A stretch of 64,000 nt of DNA from Siphonodentalium dalli (lineage: Eukaryota; Mollusca; Scaphopoda; Gadilida; Siphonodentaliidae), in contig CP136066.1 in the NCBI GenBank assembly GCA_032622095.1, positions 173,723,164 through 173,787,163 of the forward strand, written 5' to 3'. Below are positions 45,691-58,400 of the stretch, in pieces. Made by a program: the position numbers and the translations under genes. The notes below the pieces were generated by a model. It was given only the letters and a program-made list of their open reading frames with translations, had not been told where the DNA came from and ran no database searches. Positions within the stretch are counted from its first letter, which is position 1. The number at the start of each line of letters is the position of its first letter.

Positions 45691-45906
45691 ATAACCCTTT
45701 CTATACTAAATGGATTCTCCCACCCAATTATAAAAATATATATTGGAATGCTCTATTATTCATTTGGAGGGATGTTCATGTAATAAAAGCAGACGAAAAA
45801 CAGATGAAAAGATAATACAAGTGCAGGAGGATTTATATTAATTGGAGGGAAATGTTCAGATAATAATTTAATATTTAGTAATAATATTTAGTATAGAAAG
45901 GGTTAA
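45691..45906. mobile_element. C MITE (piggyBac-like ends)
   Basis: aaccctttctatactaaatgg at left, tttagtatagaaaggg-TTAA at right. The interior shares attggaatgctctattattc and taataaaagcagacg with other C copies. Its right TTAA (45903-45906) is also the left border of an A2 element. Confidence 0.82.
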
Positions 45907-46126
45907 CCCTTCCATGACAGGAGCTTCCTGAAATATTGCCAAAATCTGGGGCCAATTTCGTACTGGGAGAAGTACTGGTGCAGCATTAAAGATCCTGTGC
46001 CAGTGCATTACCTTATATATGCAAGGCTCCCTATGGGAGACTCGCATATATAAGAGAATGCACTGACGCAGGGTCTTTAATGCTGCACCAACACAGCTCC
46101 TGTCATAAACCTCATGAAATTGTTAA
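45903..46126. mobile_element. A2 hairpin MITE
   Basis: TTAA-CCCTTCCATGACAGGAG at left; the right end is degraded (cagctcctgtcataaacc). It holds one complete tatatgcaaggctccctatg hairpin. It begins about 190 bp downstream of the PARP stop. Confidence 0.75.
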
Positions 46127-46316
46127 CCATTATATCTTCAAGATAAATCTACATACTATAATTGTGGATAAATTGAATGATGAGTTTTGAACTCTTTAAA
46201 AAAAATTGATAAATATGCAAATATTTTTTTTTTTATGAGGATATTTTGCATGATGAGAGAGGTGCCAGAGAACACAGTATTTTTTTGTATTAAAATGGAC
46301 TAAATGGACTATATTA

Positions 46317-46453
46317 CTAAAATTCAACCAGGTATCGAAGACACACCTGATCCTGGTTAAACACGATGAACTCGTTATATGGCATGTAAATCTTTTTGGC
46401 CTTGTCAGAAGAAGATTTCCTGGCCATAATTGCATCCAGAGGCATCATAGCAC
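46317..46453 (-). CDS. PARP gene last exon: catalytic Glu and stop (137 nt)
   Basis: Acceptor tgttttag. It encodes GAMMPLDAIMARKSSS, then PYNEFIVFNQDQVCLRYLVE, F and a TAG stop at 46319-46317. Glu799 (YNEFIVF) is the glutamate that supports chain elongation in polymerising PARPs. The intron right at the acceptor is a 42-bp tandem array. Confidence 0.97.
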
Positions 46454-49400
46454 CTAAAACATAAAATACACAATAATTAACCCCTTTATCTCTAACTAAA
46501 ACATAAAATACACAATAATTAACCCCTTTATCACTAACTAAAACATAAAATACACAATAATTAACCCCTTTATCACTAACTAAAACATAAAATACACAAT
46601 AATTAACCCCTTTATCTCTAACTAAAACATAAAATACACAATAATTAACATAAAATACACAATAATTAACCCCTTTATCACTAACTAAAACATAAAATAC
46701 ACAATAATTATCCCCTTTATCACTAACTAAAACATAAAATACACAATAATTTTAACCCCTTTATCATTAACAGGACTCTCAACTCAGTTATAAAAGGATA
46801 CGATGGATTGGTCTATTAATCATTTGTGGAGATAATATTAGCAGGAAACAGGCAGAGAAACAACATGCTGTACTACAGTAATGCCCTAAATAATTGACTC
46901 CTTAACCACAGCAGAATTATGGGTAATTTTTCAGGATTTAGTCGGAAATATGGCTTGTTGCCATTCATCGGAAAGCTCTCACTGTGGCTAAGGAGTCGAT
47001 TATTTAGGGCATTACTGTACATCTCGTTTAGACCTTGATTAATGAATGGTAAATTCCATTCAGTTATAAAAGTATACATTGGAATAGCCGATTCTTAATT
47101 TGTATGTTTGAATAGTCATGGTTAATAGTTGAGTGAATGGGCATTCAGAATTAAAATGGCAACAGCCCCACCCCACCTCAAGAGTCAAGACATGTAATGT
47201 TCTTACCATAAGGAGTTGTTACATTGTAGCCATCACGTGGTGTTGTTTTTCCTTGGATCATAAGACTGTTAAAGTGCGTGTGAGTTATATCTTCGTGCTG
47301 TGTAGATTCCCTGACGTTACCCAGAGCAACCTGAAAGGAGTTTGGTGAATTAATATGACCACACACACAAACACATATATACCTTGACTAGAATTTGGGA
47401 ATGCACCCAGCCCAATACCCTATCACAGTGTTATAATTACAATAGCAGTAACCCATATTCTGAAATAACAAGTTTGATACTGGGACTCTAGAATGCATTC
47501 CTTCACAAGACACTGGGAGTGCCCCAAATATGGAAGGGATTCACTGAGATAGTTTCATATTTTATAAAACTAGCAGGGTTCTACTAATACAAGATTATGC
47601 AATAAAAATACAATAATAATCAGGTGAATACAAAGACTTAATATTTCGACAATTGTTTACAAATTTAAATTTGTTATAGTGACTACCGATCGACTTCAAT
47701 TATCTACTTCATTGTATTTTTGTGGCAGTGAAAATCACTTAGCATTAAAAACAAACTCGATATTGGACCTGATCAGACCCTAAATAATTACCTCACATAA
47801 CAGAGCCAGGCGGCTGTTTGACTCTGTAGAAAGGTTGTAGCTGTAAGCTTCACACTTCGCAAAACAATCGGCTGTGTAGAGTCCCTGGAAGAAAACAGAA
47901 TTCACAATCTTTTACTTCTTTATATTTAACACTTTCTATAGTGAATGTATTCTCCGATTCAGTAAAAAAATTATACATTGGAATGGCCTATTATTCATTT
48001 TGAGGGGTGTTCAGGTAATAAAAGCAGAGACCGATAGAAAAACAGATAATACAAGAGCAGAAAGAATCATATTCAATTGTGAGAAATGTTCATATAATAA
48101 GTTCAACAAATGATCATAAGTCGTTTGTTGAATATTATCTGAACATTTCCTGAGGGATCTACTCATCAATGAGTTTTAGTATAGAAAGAGTTAACCCTTA
48201 CTGTACTGAATAGTTTCTCCCACACAGTTATAACTGTATACATTGGAATGGTCTATTATTAATTTGGAGATGTGCTCAGGAAAAACAAGAGCTGGGTTGT
48301 CGCCCAGTGCATACCCCCAAGTGGCATACCTATAACCAATGGCTGAGATACTCAAGGAGCGGGAGCAAAACAAATCAAAATATCCAGATAAACAAAGATG
48401 AATAAACACTAGAATGGAAAACCTATATAAAACAATGGAACACTCCATTGAAAGTCCGGATAGTGGTGAACATCCATACAAATTTCATTGAGATCCGACA
48501 ACCAGGGGTTGAGATACATGTATATGCCTGGATGGACAGCACGACGGACGATAGAATTGGACGCATGTAATCCAGTATACCCAAAATTTCCTTCGGTCAT
48601 ATGGTATAATAATGACCAGGAGACTTGGCTCTATGGAATCTACTACTGATATGTATAATGTATATTATTATATGATTCCGCATTAATTAGTGGGATACTG
48701 CCGTGGTGAAGAACGTTGATTTAAGTTCCCTATTAGGTACCTCGATTATGCATTGATTTGTGTCTTCTGCCAATTTGGGGATAAAGAGAAACTAAACTAA
48801 ATGAAAGTGTCAATCACAGTAGTGGCTCAACTTAGGTAGGGGAATAATTTAATGGTTGACAGTAAATGGAGGAATTAGGAAAGGTGCTACTTGAAATCCC
48901 CCCCGAATGACCCTAAAATGACTCGTTCCCATCTTCATCTCAATGTCAACATCCATGATAATTTTTATGAAGATCAGACAAACAGTACGGCCTGTAGCCC
49001 GAGTCAACACGGCCTGTAGCCCGCGTCAACGGATTCAATTTTGAAATCCAAGATGGCCACCAGCGGCCATGTTTTTGGCTGAATGACCAAAATGACTCGT
49101 TCCCATCTACATCTCAATATCAACATTTATGACAAGTTTCATAATAATCGGATCAGGGATGTGGACTGTAGGATTTAGTGATGCAAAGAGTAAATTCTAA
49201 AATGTTTTTTAGCCAAATGACCCCGAAATGACTCGTTCCCATCTACATGTCAATGTCAACATCCATGATAAATTTCATGAAGATCAAACAAACAGATCGG
49301 TCTATAACCCATGCTAATGGATTTTGTAGAAATATTTAGTCATACAAAGGGTAAAATCCAAAATGGCCATTGTTGGCCATATTTTTTTGCCGAATGACCC

Positions 49401-52400
49401 CAAAATGACTCGCTCCCATCAAGAGGTTTGGTGATGATCAGATCAGGGATGTGGTCTGTAGGGTGAAAGTATTTAGTGATGCAAAGAGTAAAATCCAAGA
49501 TGGCCACCAGTGGCCATGTTTTTTGGCCGAATGATCCTAAAATGACTCGTATATATATAACAAATTTTATGATGATAAGACAAACAGTAAGGCCTGTAGC
49601 CCCCGCCAATGGATTCAAATTTGAAATCCAAGATGGCCACCAGCAGCCATGTTTTTTGGCCGAATGACCCCAAAATGACTTGTTCCCATCTACATGTCAA
49701 TGTCAACATTCATAACAAATTTCATAAAGATCAGACTAACGATACGACCTGTAGCCCGCGCCAAAGGAAATTGTTGACTGACACACGCACACACACACGA
49801 ACGACGGACGCCAACCCATGGCAATAGCTTAAACTTACAAAGTAAGTTGAGCTAAAAAGAAAAAGAAACTTTCTAAAGAAACTATAAAACTATTTAATTT
49901 GATAAAGATAGTTTCAAGAAAAGATGAGACCTAAGCAGAATGAGGTCCCCAGAAGTTGAATTTAGTGACGCCAGCCCACTGTACAGGTTAGCGTCACTAA
50001 ATTCACCCTCTGTGGACCTCATTCTGTAAATGTCCGGCACCATATTTTCAGGCCTCCTTCAATTGTCCATCTTCTGTAGATGTTTAGGGAGAATAAATAT
50101 TGGTCACACTCACTTCTCCAAATAGAGCTCCGGTTTGTGGAACTTCTGGGGGACATATGAGCAGGCCACGATTGAGGATACTGATGAAGTTAGCGACTGA
50201 GCTGCCATGCCATAAAAGTCTGTGGTTATCCATGCTGAGTTTCTTCATCTTCTCTTCCTCGGCGGGTCGAGACAGTTTGTACACTGCTTTGACTTTTGTA
50301 TGTGTTGCTATATGGTAAATAATGAAGCAATTTAACAATGGACCTTTCCACAGCTGTCAATCAAATAATTATCAGCAGATATTGTTCTATCAATCAGGGA
50401 CTGAGGCGGTCGCTTGCTGCAATACAAATTCTATGTTCACATTAATGTTGATATCCGCGTATACTTTCAGTGTGAAATTGCCTCCATTCAAACAACTTTT
50501 TTGTTGTCAAATCATAATGTAGTGAAATTTCTATTTCTCCACGATTCATCGATGATTGTAACACTGTTTTTCATTTGCATGACACTTGTCATAAATTTCA
50601 CAATTAAACTTTTAAAGACAAAATGAATGTATGTTCTCCTGTATATTATAGTATAAGGGCAAGCGCTGTTAACCTAATTAAACTATTTCAGACACCTTGT
50701 CTACTAGCTCCTCCCACTAGTGAATATGTGTGGAAAGCTATATTATTGCCAGTTCTAGTTTGCTGTTAACTAAATATTTTCTAAACAAAGACTAAATATT
50801 TTCTAAACAAAGACAATTATTCATTATAGAAGACCAGCCCAAAATATTTTGAAAACTAATAAATTAAAAATTCCCATCATCATCAATGGTATATATATTT
50901 TACTCCATTTTATAGTTTCCCTACTGATATTATACTACAGGTGCTGCACTTATTTAATTTTCTAAAGACATATTATGTACTTGTTCAGGTGCGTGAAACT
51001 GAGCAGTTAGTATCCAGGCACTATGCCAACTGGATGAATGCAGCATTCTACTAACAAATGTCGAAAATCTGAAGCAAATCGACCATACCACTCCATAGAA
51101 AACATCGTCTGAACTGCGCTCAATTGTAAATATTTATATATTGATTCGGGATGCATCTATTGGCGATAAACTAATGAAAACAATTTCACCATCGAGAGTC
51201 ACTGCATTGAATTAATATCAAAGAATGACGGTGTGTGTTGACAATTTGGATATAATATTTGTAAAAATTACTACTTTGAACAAGATTATTCTCCATTTAT
51301 ATTTGATCACCCTACCGGAGTGTTTCACATCACTTTAAGTAGATGTAGGTAAACCATGATCATATATTTAAAAACGAGCATAACTCTGACAAAAAAGCTA
51401 ATTTTAAAAGCATAACTGTCAGGACAACTATTCAATTTAGTCAATTTACCCCAGTATTTAAATTAAAATTGTTTATTAGTGCATGTTTAAGTCGTGTGAG
51501 GTGAATCATGAACCGGTGAATCAATTTTCAATGACCAGATTCCAACCATTTGGGGTAATTATTTAGTTAACTTAATTATTAGTGCCCCTGATGTCAACAG
51601 CACCTATCCGATGACACTCCCTGGGTCAATCGATCCCTGTGTACAAATTTTCAGCTCCGAGGGTCCAGCCATTTGGTTGCTCATAGCCCAACATACAAAC
51701 AAATACATTTGAGTTTTATTAGTATATATATACTGCTGAACGAGCATAAATTTGAAATTGGCACCCATTATTATGAGGGTGTGAAATCGGGTGTGCTATT
51801 ACATGTATGATTAAAATCATGAGTAGCTACTCACATGAGTTGAGGATGTATCTGAGGATGTACTGTGTTTCATCATCAGACTGATTCATCAGCTCGATAC
51901 GGCAGCCAATAGCATGATACATGTAGTCCAATGGATGCATATCTTAAATAATTAAATAAGGATATAAATTACGTCATGATACATGTAGTCCAATGGATGC
52001 ATATCTGAAACATTAAATTAGAGATAAATTACAACGTCATGATACATGTAGTCCAATGGATGCATATCTGAAACATTAAATTATAGATAAATTACATCAT
52101 GATACATGTAGTCCAATGGATGCATATCTGAAACATTAAATTAGAGATAAATTACGTCATGATACATGTAGTCCAATGGATGCATAACTGAAACATTAAA
52201 TTAGAGATAAATTACGTCATGATACATGCAGTCCAATGAATGCATAACTGAAACATTAAATTATAGATAAATTACAACGTCATGATACATGTAGTCCAAT
52301 GGATGCATATCTGAAACATTAAATTAGAGATAAATTACAACGTCATGATACATGTAGTCCAATGGATGCATATCTGAAACATTAAATTAGAGATAAATTA

Positions 52401-55400
52401 CAACGTCATGATACATGTAGTCCAATGGATCCATATCTGAAACATTAAATTAGAGATAAATTACAACGTCATGATACATGTAGTCCAATGGATGCATATC
52501 TGAAACATTAAATTAGAGTTAACCCTTTCATGGCGATAGCAGTGCTGGTGCAGCATAAAAGATACTGTGCCAATGCATTCTCTTATATAGGCGAGTCTCC
52601 TGTCTCGCATATATATATAAGAGAATGCACTGGCTTACAAGTCAAGGTAAATATTGTTAGGCCAATGTATTTTCTTATATATGTGAAGACTAGCATATAT
52701 AAGAGAATGCATTGGCACAGGGTTCTCGCAACATTTCAAGCTCCAGTGTCATGGAAGAGTTATATTACAATAGCATGATATCTGAAAAAGAAACAATCAT
52801 TTTAATCAATATTTGACCTAATAAAGTCCTAATTTTAGTTCACTATTCACCCCTATTGGTGGCTGATGTGTGACAAAATTTTATTGGAGCCATCATCGGC
52901 ATACCTAGTAGTCAGGAAATGGAAGAAACCCGCATGTAGTTCACTATAGATAGTCATTACCGGCAGCATTTCACCTCTGAAAATTTTGTTTTGATGCAGA
53001 CACTTGAAACGTTTTTGGGAAATGAGTTAATATATTTCATGGAATATATCCACTGCACGCCTGTTAATATTTCATGGTTCTAGGACTGTTCACGGTAATG
53101 TACCAACAGATTAAATGCATCAAAAGGAAAATCAGATTATGATATATAGCACCAATAATGAAAGTGTCGATGACACTGTAGCTCAACTTGGAGAGGGGAT
53201 AATGTCATACATTACAGTCATTGGAGCAATAAGGAATGCGGAATGTTTAGGTAATACTAAAGGTCAACCCGAAGAGCCATATGAAGTTTGGGATGATTTC
53301 GTGATGCAAAGTGTAAAATCCAAGATGACTGTCGGCAGCCATGTTTTTGTTTGAATATCATTCAAATTCAATAGCTCCCATCTAAAAGTGATCCTGAACA
53401 TGCATGTAAACTTTATAAACATTTCTCCAATTAATGACGGCTACAGGGTGTACCGATGGATTCAAATGTGAAATCCAAGATGGCCACTAGCAGCCATGAT
53501 TTTTAATGAAATTTGGAACAAAAATTATGGCTCTCATCTAAAGATTACCCCTCATCTAAATGTTATGAACTTTGGGATCAATTGGGTGAAAAATGGAAGT
53601 TGGGCTAGCCAAAGGATTTAGTCATGCAAAGAGTAATTTCCAAGACGGCTGCAGACAGCCACGTTTTCAAATTCGATAGCTCCCATCGAGAGGTGATCCA
53701 AAAGATGTCTGTATATTTTCAAAACAATTCTTCAATAAATGCAGCCTGCAGGGTGTGCCAGATGAATTCAGATTTGAAATCCAAGATGGCAGCTGGCAGC
53801 CATTACTTTTAGAGGTCCCCCCGAAGAACCATATGAAGTTTTGTGACAATCATATGAGAGATGCGACCTGTAGGGTGGGCTAAATGAAATTGTTGACACA
53901 TGCACATGAGCACGAATGGACGGACGACGGATGCAAACCGATGGCAATAGCTCAAACTTGACTTTGTCAAGTTGAGCTAAAAAGAGCTTTTCACACATTT
54001 TCTATTATATAATTCAATAGATTTTCAACGGAAATAAACACATCCTGTTTTGTTGGGGTTCGATCAAGAAAACAGGGTGCGTTCTCTCCTCCATTCTCAC
54101 CTTTGATATTGAGCTGTGAGCCTAACAGGATCCGCTGAGCCACATGTAAATCGATGAGATTACTAATGTTTGATAACTGAGCCTTCAGCTGTTTCTTGTT
54201 ATCAATCGGCTTAATTTTCTCATACTCGTAACCAGATTGTGGGACTAAATGGTAGTAGTCATTCGTCAAATTCAGAATCTGAATAGAAATATTTTCATAT
54301 TACTCATCTATAAAAGTAACCTGGGAATCGCAGCGACTCCAGTTGTTCTTCTGCGTACCATACAATCTCAGCTATTTAATAAATGACAAGAATCGCATTA
54401 GAGATGCGTGGTTAAGTTTTGGTAGCTATGCCAAACATCGGCTTGGATTGAGAATGAATTAATTGTAATGGCTATCATATAAAACGCTGTTGAGGACGTC
54501 TGATACCAATTATTAACTGAAGTTAGTTGATCAACAAAATCAGTTGATATTTGTTTCAAGTTATTGCGCTATCATGATCAAATTTCACACAAATGAACTA
54601 ATAAAGGGCTGTAACTCCACCCAAAATATGTGGACCTAACCAATTTTCAAACTCGATTAAGAGCAAGTTTCATATACCAAATATCAACAAAATCAGTTGA
54701 TATTTGTTCAAGTTATCATCCTATCGCCATTTGTAGATATACTTTGAAAATACTAACTCAAAAACAGTTACCATATTTGAGTTCAATTATACACATGGCC
54801 TACATAACTTTTGAGGCCATAAACTTTGACTTTTTGGACGAACAAAACTCAGCATTTAGCTGAAGTATATATTTCACTTCCTATTTTAATCACAAGACAA
54901 AAATAGAACGGTAAAGATATTTTATGGATTGGTTGGAAAATTGTAATGATTTGTTTAATAAACTGATCAATATATCCATTACTTTCTAAAATTTTACAAA
55001 ATATGTTTTTAACCCTTTCATGATGGGAGCTGCACTGGTGCAGCATTAAAGATCAAGTGCATTCTCCCATCAGGAACCTCGCACATATAAGAGAATGCAC
55101 TGGCTTACAAGGTCAAGGTAAATATTGTTAGGCCATTATATTCTCTTATATATGCGAGGCTCCCTATGGGAGACATGCATAAATAAGAGAATGCAATGGC
55201 ACAGGATCTTTAATGCTGAAACAGCGCAGCTCCCATCATGAAAGGGTTAATGATCATATGCATCATGTTACAACCCCGTCAGAGACACTAAGAGGGTTAA
55301 TACCTTTTCACTGTTTTGCTCATGCTCAGCAGAAACAATTGCCAGGGTGTTATCCCTCTGTTTCTGGACGATTTCTATCAGCTCACTGAAACAATAGAAA

Positions 55401-58400
55401 GTATTATTGAGTTACCTATATCCTAATCCAACAAAGCCTGAATTTAGTGTCTGACATTTGCAGAATGAGGTCACCAGAGGGTGAATTTAGTGATACTATC
55501 CCGCACAGTGGGCTAGCATCAGCAAAATCCCACTCTGAGGTCCTCATTCTGCTTAGGCCCCAACTGCTATTGTTGGTGACGTTCACCCATTAGTCACCTC
55601 AATTATTCATTTTATCTTCTGCAAAGTAGGGGATATAGAAATTCAACAAAAAGGAAAAACTAACTGAAAACCATGTTAATTTGAGACCATAGATACTTCC
55701 CAGAAGATGATGCCTAAGCAGAATGAGGTCCCCAGAGGATGAATTTGGTGATGCTAGCCCGCCATGCGGGATAGCGTCACCAAATTAACCCTCTGGTGAC
55801 CTCATTCTGCAAATGTCAGAGCATTAAAGTTAAGAGCATTTGAAATATGAACTAAAACTAAAGTAGCATACCAAGAAGAACAACTCTATTGTTTTGTTTA
55901 TGTGTGTTTAGTTACAACTTTAAATAAGCCTTTAGAAGAAAGATGCATCTTACATGAATTTATTCTACAACTAACTCACTGCTATATACATAACCCATTG
56001 GAATGCATCCAATGACAGCTTATTCTAGGTCTGAAAATGTAATTATGTTTTGGTGCCCAATTAAAAAACATTTCTTCCATGTCAGTCCGATGTTCCTCAT
56101 GATGTGCCCAAATTCAACCAAACTAATGTCCTGTCAAAACAGTATTTTAATAATCAGAAATTTTAAAAGGGTACTGTAAATTCAATAAATTCCTGGTGAT
56201 AACAACGGTCTGTTATCGATAATATATCGAAAACTAAGTAATTTGAGTCGAAGATGTATTCTGTAAACGTTCAGGTTAATATGTCAACTTAAAATCAAAG
56301 TTTAAATAATTTGATATAAATTTAATTTATGGCTGGAGTCATAAATTAAATTACGCATTTCGGTGTAAAAGACGTAATCAAAATAATTCACGGAAGTGGA
56401 TGGGGGCAACTCGTGGCACACATGATCATGTAAAAAAATTATGTTCATACGGGGCATAAACTCAAGCCACACACTGACCAGTGACGAAACAATGACTTAA
56501 ATGAGTATGTGGGACTAGTATGCATATAATATAACATTTATTTGATACATTTGCTTGAAAACTGTACAAAAATTTCCCGACAAAGACAATTGGTATTATA
56601 GTGATACTATCCCGCACAGTGGGCTAGCATCAGCAAAATCCCACTCTGGGGTCCTCATTCTGCTTAGGCCCCCAACTGCTATTGTTGGTGACGTTCACCC
56701 ATTAGTCACCTCAATTATTCATTTTATCTTCTGCAAAGTATTTGATACATTTGCTTGAAAACTGTACAAAAATTTACCTGACAAAGACAATTGGTATTTT
56801 CGCAATCCGGCTAATCTGCCATCCTTAACATTACTTCGTACTCCACACTTTCAAATAATGGAAATCTGGTTACCTTATTCTTCGATTGAGAGACTATAGT
56901 AACCAACACAACATTTGAGTACAATATCACTTGAATGAAGAATAGACTTTATGCAATTCATACCTTAGCTGGTGGAGAATTTTGCCAGCTTCAGCGAGAA
57001 CGTTCCTCTGGATGCGTCCGAGCGGCATCAGTTCACCATCAATCCCTGCCTTGTTCATGGCTAACTTGAGCATTTTTACATTTGTCTGTAGATAAAAATG
57101 AAATACATTGAGAATTAATCAAACAGTTTGTTATCCCTTTCATAACGGGAGCCGCGCTGTTGCAGCATAAAAGATCCTGTGCCAGTACATTCTCTTACAT
57201 ATGTGAGTATCCCATAGGGAGCCCCACATATATAAGAGAAGGCACTGACTTATAAGGTCAAGGTATATATTGTTTGGCCAATGCATTCTCTTATATATCT
57301 GAGGCTCCCTATGAGAGACTCACATATATAAGAGAATTCATTGGCACAGGGTTCATGACGGGAGCTGCGCTGGTGTAGCATTAAAGATCCTGTACCAGTG
57401 CATTCTCTTATATATGCGAGTCTCCCATAGAGAGAATTCATTGGCACAGGTTTTTTGTAAAATTTCAGGAAGCTCCAGTCATGGAAGGGTTAATATGAGG
57501 TATCTGATGTTTAGTTTTACAGCATCTTGTGACAACTCGATATGTTGCTCCGATATGTTGCGATTCAGATATTTACTCACCATACTTGCTACGAGGTCTC
57601 TGATATGTTCTGGCAGTGACGATGTAGCATCGGATGTTATCGTGAACTCAACTGGCTTCAATTTCACATGATTCTGTTCTTTTTGCACCAAACGGTATTT
57701 TTTCGGATGATTTGTGAAACTGGAAAGAAAAAGAAAATAATTAAAAACGTTATAAATGAATTATAGTCCATTTAATTCTGTCAATGCATTTACAGTTTAT
57801 AAGTGCTGTTGAATTTCAAGGTAATATATTAATGTAATATTTAAAGTAGATGTAACATAATTAGGAGCTCACACAACTTCAACCCTTTAATACGTTGACT
57901 GCCCATACACCTATAATGTATTATTCCAAGATATTAACTTGAGACTAAGCCTGAATTTAGTGTGTCTGACATTTGCAGAATGAACAAAAGCAATTCATTT
58001 TACATGTCAAGTATATTATAGTTATTTTACAGACTTTTATGTTATTTTGCATGAAACCACTTCGAAAGCCTTGAGTCCATTTAATATTTATGCTTTTGAA
58101 TGAGAGAACTTACATTTTGAGTTTATGCCAGTCGTTCCCTGTTTTCTGTTTGAATATTTTACAGAACTCCTTTATAGCGTCATCTTCTGACATGGGCGTA
58201 TTCTGGTACTGACCTCGGTCACCAATTCGTCCCCACCGGGTAAACACATCATATATCCCCTTACCCGGCAGCCACAGAATCTGTAAAGAGATTGTAAAAG
58301 TAACAGCATTGATTGCACTAGAGTTGTGAATGTGAATGTGAATGTCTCATAGTCGAAAATTGGCAATAACTATGCTAAAAAGCTGGCATGTTTTCTAAAT

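Larger units (their letters stand above)
42270..46316 (-). other. region downstream of the PARP stop; possible long 3' UTR
   Basis: No coding sequence is recognised. A minus-strand AATAAA (TTTATT on + at 42293-42298) sits at the end of an AT-rich, largely unique 2.5-kb stretch, so a UTR of about 4 kb is possible. An ATTAAA nearer the stop (about 46077) lies inside an A2 MITE. The stretch also holds B, D, C and A2 elements between 44.8 and 46.1 kb. UTR assignment is a guess. Confidence 0.25.
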
